From: Papilionanthe hookeriana x Papilionanthe teres
Lineage: Eukaryota; Streptophyta; Magnoliopsida; Asparagales; Orchidaceae
Assembly: GCA_022702705.1 (NCBI GenBank)
Contig: CM040421.1
Span: 60,490,621-60,554,620, forward strand
Reading direction: 5' to 3'
DNA length: 64,000 nt
Positions 56,430-64,000 of the stretch are shown here, one piece after another (position 1 is the stretch's first letter; each line of letters begins with the position of its first letter). The notes beneath the pieces are model-generated. The model saw only the letters and a program-made list of their open reading frames with translations. It had not been told where the DNA came from and did not search any database. Made by a program: the position numbers and the translations under genes.

Positions 56430-56620
56430 CTCGCCGTCGGCGGAAACGACCTCGCCGTCGCGGGGCTTCGTGAAGGTCTTCAAACCGCGCGATCTCGCTG
56501 TCGGCGGGCTCAGGCTCGCTGTCGGCGAGGTAGTTATAATTCCTTCAGAAATTCTCCTCACGATCTCGCCGTCTGCGGTCTCGATCTCGCCGTCGGCGGT
56601 CTCGATCTCGCCGTCGGCGA
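56430..56620. repeat. GCCGTCGGCGG cassette repeats in the shared LTR
   Basis: About seven copies of a (C/G)TCGC(C/T)GTCGGCGG-type unit with GATCTCGCCGTCGGCGGTCT spacing of 18-24 bp. This is the same cassette as in the LTR at 31911-33605, with different copy number. Confidence 0.9.
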
Positions 56621-56798
56621 CTTAGTTCAATTTGCATGAATTTCCTCCTTTTTGATCCAAATTTGCTCCATTTCATGCTTTTTGCTTCCATCACTTATAA
56701 ATCTTCATTCCTGCAATAAAATAAAGAAAATACCTTTCTATAAAGTGCAATTTCATCAAAAATAGATATGAATTTCTTAATATATTTTTCTATGATCA

Positions 56799-57444
56799 TC
56801 TACTAAAAAATTTCAAAAATTTAAGTAATCTTAAATAGATTTTTCATTCCTTATGTTATGTTAATATTTTTTTATTAAAGAAAATATTAGCACTTAAGGA
56901 CAAATAAAATTTAAATTTGCATGTATTTTCCCTTCCCCCAAACTTAATTTTTGATATATCATGAAAATTTTTAAAGTATGAGAGAAAGAAAGGCATAATT
57001 TTAAAAAGGAATTTTTATAAGTATGTAAAAATAGTCTACAAAGAAAAATTTACTTCTACACATGCTTTTTATGAATATTACCGAAATAATGAAGCATATA
57101 TAAAAGTAAGAGTGCTCAATTTTTATATCATTAGCTAAATTAAACGACTATACTAATCACAATAACAGAAACAAAACAACATCAGTAGCTATTCATGAAT
57201 ACTAAACAGTAGGCTAAAACATAAATAAACATTTATCATAGAAAATGAAAAAAAAATTCATCCATATTTCAGTCTTAAACACATATCACACTAGATACTC
57301 TAAAAATAATCTCAACATCAAAAAAAAATCCACACAAAGTTACTTAAACAAATCGACACTAACTAACAACAAATTAATCAGTACTAACAAACATGAAATA
57401 AACTAAAAATAGAATCAACTCATCTCAAGAGGTAAATCAAGCTA
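56799..57444 (-). other. 3' untranslated part of the right Athila body with polypurine tract
   Basis: AAGTTTGGGGGAAGGGAAAA (plus 56926-56945, minus strand) is the polypurine tract. It lies about 130 bp before the LTR start chosen here, more than usual, so the true LTR start may be nearer 56925 (ACATGCAAATTT). The rest is AT-rich without frames. Confidence 0.65.
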
Positions 57445-58612
57445 CTAATCACTATCTGTAGCATCGTCATCGTCATCACGAAAAGAAAATTCCACATGCT
57501 TTGGATCAACATACGGTGAAAATCTAGGACAGGTAGGGAACTGAACATCATGCTTACCCTTCAAGAATCTAACTAAAGACTCGAATACTCAAGCATCATA
57601 ATCACTCTTCCTTTCGGGCATATTCGGATAAATGATAAATCTTCTTGTCTATAGTATCTACTCCGCAGCGAGTTAGAAATAACTCATTCTCGTCGCTCCA
57701 GAAGTTGATCATGCATGGATTCCCGTAAACTAGATGGTGGCTCGAGTAGTAGAATTAGAAGGTCTAGAAGTAGAAGCTCCACCCGGAGTAGGTACTGCAT
57801 AGAAGGAGCAAGAGATCTCTTCTCGCGAAGATGATCATAAATACTAACACTCTCCCCGCCCAATAGAGCTTGTAGTCTTCGCCTTCTCCTTTCGAAATAT
57901 CGCTAATAACTCCATCGCTCATGCATAAAGAATATATCAAGGATGGGAATCCTAATCCTACGTAAGTGCTCGGATCGTGCAATCGATTCCACAGAATCAT
58001 AGATAATGATGCCAACATCTATCGGCTTCCTCTCCCGAATGCGTAGTTCGTGATAACTCTATCTCCGGTAACTTCACTCGTGTGGTTGGAAGGAAGTAGT
58101 CTCAGCGTAAATAAAATAAGTGTCGGCCTTTGAAATACCATTCAGCCTTATAAGATTTAAAGTTTACCCGTTTGTCATTCCGGATCTTCCAAGCTCTAAG
58201 TGTCGTCGACCGATATGCAATAATCATCTCTAGATCTCCTTCGGATGGAGATAGACCAGAATAGTAGCACTCGATGGTAGGTGGTAGGCCGTAGAAAATA
58301 TTGATTCGTTCCGGAGTGAATCCCACTCTGACACCTCTAACGAAGACTTTGTAGTCTTCCGCATCCATAAAGTTAGCATAAAACTCTCGTACAACAGAAT
58401 AATAAGCAACGATAATGAAATAACGTAATCGTCGCTGAGCTATGTGCAATGATCGTGTTCAAGATCATCTCTCCGTGATTGTAAAACCGCGCTCCGAGAT
58501 AAATTTCTGATGATGCAAATTCGTGATAACGAAAGTGTGCCGCCGCAGTAGCGAACTTGCTGCTGTCGATATTTTCTCGTGCTTTTCCTTGCTTAGATTT
58601 AGGTGTCATCTA
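57445..58612 (-). pseudogene. Athila env-like protein (third gene), frameshifted
   Basis: It starts MTPKSKQGKARENIDSSKF (plus 58609) with a basic N-terminus and ends in an acidic FRDDDDDATDSD tail with stop at 57445-57447. The total, about 388 codons, is in at least three frames. The middle has VREFYANFMDAEDYKVFVRG followed by VRVGFTPERINIFYGLPP (58390-58280), the conserved block of the plant-retrotransposon domain often listed as 'putative plant transposon protein'. This gene follows pol in Athila elements and has been called env-like, but its role is unproven. No clear signal peptide was seen; one hydrophobic stretch lies at about 57805-57850. Confidence 0.75.
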
Positions 58613-59394
58613 AACATGAAAGAAAACACAAATAAATTAAGGAATCCAATATCTAAACTCTTTTAAGCTTGAGAAACTTAAAATGAGTTAAGAAAATCCA
58701 TGGAGAATTTCTAAAAATCAAAATTTTTCTCCAAAATTTCGGTTTTTAGCAGAAATAGGAAAATCCATGGTAGAAATAAAAAATAAATGGATTAGAAGGT
58801 AGATCTGACCTTAAGATGAAGAAATTGAGTGATTTCGGGCTAAAAAACATGACGTTTTGACCTCAAGATGGAACTAGGGGTGTATTTTCACGAAAATGAG
58901 GAAGGAGATGAAGCTTAGGCATCGGCCATGGCTTTTGGGGGTTTAAATCTTGATTTTCGGGTTGCAGGCTGAACCGGCGCTTAGGCGCCGAATTCTGGCG
59001 CCTAGGCGCCAGACTCGCCAACCAAAAAGATCACTTTAAAAATTTAATTTTCCACCAAATCTCACAAATTCAACTTCTAATTACTCATGAGAGTATTGCT
59101 TCAGTTTCCAACTTCCAAAATATTTTCCAAAAATTTTAAAAATTAAATCCATCAATTAAACACAAGTTTAGGTCAAACTCTTCTAATTCCATTCATAATC
59201 TTCAATTTGGCTCAATACAATACAGATAAGTATAATAATAAGATTCAAGTCCTAACAAACAATAAAACAACACAATTTTAAAGCAAATACAACACACATT
59301 GAATAATAAAACAAACACACAAACAATACATTCGATTTACTAAATCGATGCAATGACACACTAGATAAAGTCTTGATCGAACCACATTTAATAT
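58613..59394 (-). other. Interval between the small ORF and env-like gene; GC palindromes
   Basis: At 58974-59011 CCGGCGCTTAGGCGCC is followed by CTGGCGCCTAGGCGCCAG, a fully self-complementary 18-mer. The rest is AT-rich with CAAAC/ACAACA-rich plus-strand composition (59260-59330). No frame of note occurs. Confidence 0.6.
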
Positions 59395-59766
59395 CTAATC
59401 TTCAAATTTGAAATTTCTATTCTCATCGCAATGAAGATTACTCGGCTCACTTGGGAAGAACGCTAATGCCCTTGGAATATTCGTAGCAGTTTTCTCGTCG
59501 ATCCATTTGTTCTTTGCATACATCTCCACTTGAGCATCTTGATAGGCCGCTAGATGATCGAATTGAAGCTTTGTATGTCATTCCAGATGTTCAATTTGAT
59601 GATATATCTCATGGAGGCGTTCTCCAATACTTTTGAATTCCGCTTCAAACTTATCTAGGCGACTTGAAAATTTCTCCAAACTTACAGCAATAAAACCGTT
59701 AAATAAAGGTTGAGGATCCTTAGAACACTTATCTCTAGCATCTTCTCCATGATTTCTTCTCTCCAT
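59395..59766 (-). pseudogene. Small coiled-coil-like ORF between pol and env-like gene (one in-frame stop)
   Basis: From Met at plus 59764-59766 a single frame runs 123 codons to a TAG at 59395-59397, interrupted only by one TGA (59578-59580). The N-terminal part is charged (MERRNHGEDARDKCSKD). Then follows a heptad-like stretch VSLEKFSSRLDKFEAEFKSI with GERLHEIYHQIEHLE. After the stop come DHLAAYQDAQVEMYAKNKWI and an acidic C-terminus (KFED). I do not recognise the family. The preserved frame amid decayed surroundings suggests a real protein of the element. Confidence 0.55.
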
Positions 59767-60349
59767 TTCTTCAAAATCTTCTCTTATCTCCTCAAGAATG
59801 AAGTGGAAAGGTTGTAACTATGGTTGCTTAGGGATTGGGAACGAAGATGGGTAGTTTATAGGAGAAAATCATGTGAAAAACTAAAAATTTTTTGTTTTTA
59901 CATGACCCAGTAACTGTGGCGCCTAGGCGCCGGACCCATCGATACACATTCTACTCTGGTGCTTAGGCGCCGGATTTTGGCGCCTAGGCGCCGGATTTTG
60001 GCGCCTAGGCGCCGGAACCATGTTCGACTCCGTTTCGCCTAATGTCAAATTTCAAAGTTTCGATCTCCAAAATAGGTAAATGATAAGATCCATATAGACT
60101 TAATAATAAAAATTATCTCAAATAATAAACAATCGTAATGAAGGTTAACTTGATTTCATTTTTACTCACATACGAAATGGAGTGATCCAAAGTCCAAACT
60201 TTATATACTTCGAGAAATTTTTAGCTTAAGTCAATAAAGACTTGTTAGCATCCAATTTTCTACAGTTATATAAAATTTAGTAAAGACTGAGGCATAACCT
60301 TACATTAAAAATGTAAAAACACACAAAAATAACTATGTGTTGCCTCCCA
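59767..60349 (-). other. Interval after pol; GC-palindrome cluster
   Basis: At 59918-60016 four GGCGCC(T)AGGCGCCGG-type palindromes occur in a row: GGCGCCTAGGCGCCGG, GGTGCTTAGGCGCCGG and two TTTTGGCGCCTAGGCGCCGG units 20 bp apart. They match the cassettes in the LTR at 49740-50020. No gene lies in the interval. Confidence 0.7.
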
Positions 60350-61703
60350 CAAAGCACTTGGTTTAACGTCGTCAACTGCAAGACCTCGACCTCTTTATAA
60401 ATCATTTTTATTTCTCCCAAATAAGGCTTCGATCTTAATCCGTTAACTTTAAATATTTTTCCCGTTTTGGGTCTTTAATATCCACAGATCTTCATAATAG
60501 TATACTTTCTCAATTATATATGGTCCCATCCATTTAGATCTTAATTTTCCAGAAAAAGACTTAAACGAGTATTAAATAATAATACTTTCGTCCAGTGCTC
60601 GAATATTTTTCCCGAAATCGTTTTATCATGTAAGATCTTCATTTTCTCTTTATAAATCTTTGCATTTTCATATGACTCATTTCTTATTTCATCCATCTCA
60701 TTTAATTGTAATAATCGTTTTTCTCCTGCAATATTCAAATCAAAATTAAACTCCCTTATCGCCCAATAAGCTTTATGTTCTAGTTCAACAGGTAAGTGAC
60801 AATGTTTACCATAAACTAACCGGTAAGGTGACATTCCGATTGGTGTCTTATAAGCTATTCTATAAGCCCGTAATGCAGAATCAAGTCTATCAACCCAATC
60901 AGTTCTTTTAAGATTAATAGTCTTCTCTAAAATTCTTTTAATTTCTCCGTTTGATACTTCACCATTCCACTTGTTTTGGGTGATAAGTAATTGCAATTCG
61001 TGTTTCGATTCCAAAATTTTCCAAGATTGATTAAATTCTTATATTTCGAAATGACTTCCACCATCTCGTGATAATTATCTTAGTGCATTCCAAATCTTGA
61101 AAAATCATTTTCTTTAAAAATTTCGAAACACTTTTGGAATCACAAGTTAGGTAAAGCTACAGACTTCAATCCACTTTGAAACATAATAAACTGCTAATAA
61201 AATATAAATCTTTCCAGATGATGGTAGAAATGTCCCCATAAAGTCTAAACCCCATATATCAAAAATTTCAACTTCCAATATATAGTTTAAAGGCATTTAA
61301 TCTTTCCTAGATATATTTCCCATCCTTTGACATCGATCACATGTTTGAACATAATGTCTCACATCTTTGAACAAGGTAGCCAATAAAATCCCGAATTTAA
61401 AATTTTAAATGCAGCTTTATCTACTCCAAAGTGTCCTCCAAATTCGGAATCATGACATTTTTGAATAATAGCAAAAGTTTTTTCATAAGGTACACATCTT
61501 CGAATTACAGAATCTCTTCTCAATTTAAATAAATGAGGATCTTCCCAAATATAAGTTTTAGCATCATTTTTAAATTTCTTAATATATTTGTTATTCAATC
61601 TATAAGGTAGTATATTTCTAACTAAATAGTTAACTATATCCGCATACCAAGGTGTTTCGGCATCCTCGAATAACATATAACCGTTCATCGTGAAATTTTT
61701 CAT
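60350..61703 (-). pseudogene. Athila integrase
   Basis: On minus, PWYADIVNYLVRNILPYRL (about 61650) leads into the zinc-binding domain: CHDSEFGGHFG (61425-61460), then GFYWLP and the CDRCQ pair after a shift (61325-61341). The catalytic core gives DIWGLDFMGTF (61228-61261, first Asp) and the decayed second-Asp block near 61060. The third region lies about 61000-60960, with LKRTDWVDRLDSALRAYRIA (60920-60861) and YKTPIGMSPYRLVYGKHCHL, the conserved end of plant gypsy integrase cores. The C-terminal GPY module reads SKWMGPYII at 60514-60540. Coding ends near 60350. Several frameshifts and stops; 60541-61014 is open for 157 codons. Confidence 0.92.
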
Positions 61704-62200
61704 TTATATTTTCTTCAATAAAAATATCATTCTTAATTTTAGATAAATGATCGACAATTTGGTTGTCGGCCTTTTCTATCCACTATTTGAAAATCAAATT
61801 CTCGTAGAACTAGAACCCATCTTATCCGTCTCAGTTTAACATCTTTTTTCGACATTAAATATTTAATAACGGAATGATCAGCATGAACTATGCATTTGGT
61901 ACCAAGAAGATAAGATCTAAGTTTATCAAAGCAATAGAACTATGCTTAAAAGCTCTTTTTCAATAGTAGTGTAATTTCTTCGAGTTTCAAGTAAGTGTTT
62001 TACTAAGCATTTTATATAACTTCGAGAATTTTCTCATATTTTTGTCCCAATATGTACTCCAATTGCAAAATCACTTGCATCGCACATTAATTCAAAAAGT
62101 TTATTCCAATTAGATGCAATAATTATAAGTGCAGATTATTAATTTTTCTTTAAAATATCGAAAGCATTAACACAATCTTCATTAAATTCAAATTTAGCTT
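61704..62200 (-). pseudogene. Athila RNase H
   Basis: In broken minus frames the region reads IKCLVKHLLETRRNYTTIEK (about 62015-61960), the conserved RNase H stretch, then the YTDHAA-equivalent and KKMLN/DGF blocks (61880-61800) and IEKADNQIVDHLSK (61780-61740). The region between RNase H and integrase (61740-61703) is short, as in Athila. Not functional. Confidence 0.75.
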
Positions 62201-63150
62201 ATTTTTCCAATAAATGACTAAGAGGTTTAGCAATTTTAGAAAAATCCTTTATATATCTTCTATAAAATCCAAGCATGTCCTGTAAAACTTCTCACATCAA
62301 TAATAGTAGTAGTGGTCGTAGTTCAAGAATAATTTTCACTTTTGCTCGATCAACTTCCATCCCTTTTCGTGAAATTTTGTGACCAAGTACAATTCCTTCG
62401 CGACCATAAATCGTCATTTTTCCCGCTTAAGAACTAAGTTTGTTTCTTCACATCTTTTCGAACATTGAAAATATTTTCCAAACAAGATTCAAAAGAAGTT
62501 CCAAAAACTCGAAAATCGTCCATAAATATTTCAATTCCTTTCATCAATCAAATCACAAAATATCGACATCATACATCTTCGAAAAGTCACATGTGCATTA
62601 CATAAACCGAAAGACATTCTTCTAAACACAAATGTTCCATAAGGACTTGTAAATGTTGTTTTCTCTAGTCCTCGTGAGCGACAGGTAATTGATCATAACC
62701 GGAATATCCATCTAGAAAACAGAAATATGAGTGTCCAACTAATTAATCAAGCATTTGATCCAAGAAAGGTAAAGGAAAATGATCTTTTCTAGTGGAGTTA
62801 TTTAATTTCCGATAATCAATGCAAATTCGCCATCCAATAACTTGTCTTGTAGGAATTAGTTCATTTTTATCATTGACAATGATAGTTACTCTTCCTTTCT
62901 TCGGAACACAATGAATAGGACTCACCTATTGACTATCCGAAATAGAGTAAATAATTCCAAGCATCTAACCATTTTAAAATTTCTTTTTTAACAACCTCTT
63001 TCATGATAAGGATTTAATCTTCTTCGAGGTTCAATAAGTAGGTTTAAAATCTTTTTCCATTAAAATCCTATGCATACAGAATGAAAGGGCTTATTCCTCT
63101 TATATCCGCAATAATCCAACCAAAAGCTTTCTTATAATTCTTTAACACTC
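62201..63150 (-). pseudogene. Athila reverse transcriptase, right element
   Basis: MSPIHCVPKKGRVTIIVNDK (62925-62866) and GWRICIDYRKLNNSTRKDHF with PLPFLDQMLD (62830-62743) form the N-terminal blocks in one open frame. After a stop come the SYFCFLDGYSG- and MSFGLCNAH-type blocks (62740-62590), the catalytic FMDDFRVFG (62500-62526), SQNFTKRDG (about 62375) and the thumb (HAWIL-KIYKGFF, 62290-62240). The copy parallels the left RT at 51846-52640 but extends through the thumb. At least five shifts or stops. Confidence 0.9.
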
Positions 63151-63459
63151 CTATTAATTTTTTTTTCGATCTAAGCTTAGTTTAGAAGAAATAATAACAA
63201 GTAAAGTTAATGAATTTCCAAGAAAAGCATACTTTAAATGTGCAGTAACATTTTTAATTCCAAGTTCGTAGGCTTTTTTAATCGAGGGTGAAAGTATATC
63301 ATTTCGAGTTATGTCCAAAATTTCCAGCTTATCTTTAATATAATGAGTTTCTTTAAATAATTCTTCTTCTTTTAGTTCTTCATTTTCGTCGCTAATAATT
63401 CAATTTTTTCTTCAGAAATGACTTTACATTTTTCTTGATAATGTTTCAATTATATAATC
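63151..63459 (-). pseudogene. Athila protease-RT linker, right element
   Basis: Glu/Lys-rich linker with frequent stops, corresponding in order and wording to 52641-52865 of the left element (plus-strand CTTAAATG-GTAACAT-TTAATTCAAG words at 63220-63265). Confidence 0.6.
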
Positions 63460-63850
63460 AATAATATCCATTCGATAACATTTTTCTTTATCAGGTTACT
63501 TCATTGATTTAAGGACATTGAATTTAATCTCTTAATCATTAACTCTCATAGTTAATTCTTCTTTTCGCACATCAATCATAACTCGTCGTAGTAGCTAGAA
63601 AAGGTCTCCCTAAAATAATCGGTATTTCTTTATCTTCTTCCATATCAAGTACAATGAAATCCACACGGAAAATAAATTTATCCACTTTAACAAGAATATC
63701 CTCTATAACTCCTTTAGTGGTAAGTGATGATCTATCGCCTAATCGAAGGGTTACAAATGGTGGGAGTAATCTCTCCTAAATTCAAACTTCGAAAAATAGA
63801 AAATGACATGAGATTAATACTTGCTCCTAAATCACATAAAACTTTTCCAC
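63460..63850 (-). pseudogene. Athila aspartic protease, right element
   Basis: The active site DLGAS is encoded at plus 63819-63836, and the VDKFIFRVDFIVLDMEEDKE and IPIILGRPFL blocks at 63690-63600, with a frameshift near 63590. Aligned by eye with the left copy (52866-53275), the nucleotide identity is around 80%, so the two bodies are separate old copies and not a recent duplication. Confidence 0.88.
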
Positions 63851-64000
63851 AAAATTTTTCTCCAATAAGACAAGGTAGTAGAAACTTCCAAGATCTTTAA
63901 GTTTCTCGAGGTAATTTCTTTTGAATTATCGCACTACATTCTTCACTTAATACAACAAGTCTCAAAAGCTTAAAATTTTCGTTTCTTACTTAAAATATCC
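63851..64000 (-). pseudogene. Athila gag, C-terminal end (continues beyond window)
   Basis: On minus the segment reads DILSKKRKF at the right edge, followed by a decayed LSEECSAII-type stretch, matching the region at 53370-53430 of the left element. The rest of gag and the 5' LTR of this body lie outside the window. Confidence 0.75.

Larger units (their letters stand above)
55267..56798 (-). mobile_element. Athila LTR shared by two tandem element bodies
   Basis: On minus it starts TGATCATAGAAAAATATA (plus 56798) and ends GCGGGATCA (plus 55267). Blocks: TTGCACTTTATAGAAAGGTA near the start, GGAGCAAA words, GCCGTCGGCGG cassettes (56430-56620), TATA box (56343-56350), GTGCAAATAAATAGGGAAAT (about 55828-55847), TCTTTACCCTTTGGTCCAGT (plus 55612-55631) and GGTTATCGATCCCACAGGGA (plus 55368-55387). 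Its upstream side (right) is the polypurine tract of the right body. Its downstream side (left) is the primer site and gag of the left body. Confidence 0.85.

Noticed and set aside
56373..56639. 88-codon plus-strand frame with DLAVGG repeats
   Set aside because: It is the GCCGTCGGCGG cassette array of the Athila LTR read in one frame; the LTR is on the other strand.
1..64000. Search for an intact host gene, rRNA, functional tRNA, or a non-transposon gene cluster
   Set aside because: Every frame above about 100 codons is explained by transposon genes, repeats or biased composition. Introns with short exons of a host gene cannot be fully excluded by eye; transcript mapping would decide.

Overview
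This window is nuclear DNA of a flowering plant. The evidence is the repeat content: Athila-type Ty3/gypsy elements with tRNA-Asp primer sites and an env-like third gene, a Tat-type gypsy element, Ty1/copia, an L1-type LINE, PIF/Harbinger with a Tourist-like MITE, and tRNA-derived SINE-like pieces, in AT-rich DNA with long (AT)n tracts. No intact host gene, rRNA, tRNA gene or CRISPR array was recognised. Every recognisable coding region belongs to a transposable element and is broken by stops or frameshifts. Such nesting is typical of old, gene-poor, probably pericentromeric heterochromatin (inference). The species cannot be named.

Layout. 1-2315: decayed Tat-lineage gag-pol (+), cut by an Athila-like LTR (2316-4178). 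4.2-13.6 kb: anonymous AT-rich DNA with tandem duplications of about 0.87 kb, 66 bp and 246 bp, microsatellites, a Tourist-like MITE (8430-8623) and a solo LTR (11606-12546). 13663-19305: a PIF/Harbinger element with TAA target duplications, its transposase split by a solo Athila-like LTR (15933-17729) that has a perfect 5-bp target duplication. 19.5-21.4 kb: anonymous. 21.4-25.9 kb: copia remnant (+) split by another Athila-like LTR. 26-28.5 kb: two SINE-like pieces in AT-rich DNA. 28532-34721: an LTR element on the minus strand with 1.1-kb LTRs, no recognisable coding sequence, an array of about thirteen 88-bp repeats, and an Athila-like LTR lodged at its primer site. 36.5-38.8 kb: LINE ORF2 remnant (+). 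40.2-49.3 kb: copies of an unnamed repeat family, including a large inverted pair. 49.5-51.9 kb: two Athila-like LTRs head to head, forming a 480-bp-arm palindrome. 51.85-64 kb: two Athila internal regions in tandem on the minus strand, sharing one LTR (55267-56798). The left one runs PBS-gag-PR-RT and is truncated; the right one runs gag-PR-RT-RNaseH-IN-small ORF-env-like-PPT.

How the parts relate. The Athila LTRs share blocks (primer site, a conserved CCCTGTGGGATCGAT-type box near the 3' end, TATA box) but carry different GC-rich dyad or minisatellite cassettes upstream of the TATA box. The 1.1-kb-LTR element shares the tRNA-Asp-type primer site and the terminal TGATGCG/CGCATCA sequence with the Athila LTRs, so it may be a non-autonomous partner. 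The MITE and the Harbinger element share a terminal sequence in the same way. The most unusual structures are the LTR palindrome, the LTR shared by two Athila bodies, the satellite-bearing element, and the GC palindromes found both in an LTR and in the pol-env interval. Coordinates of decayed elements are approximate unless a target duplication or terminal motif is given.
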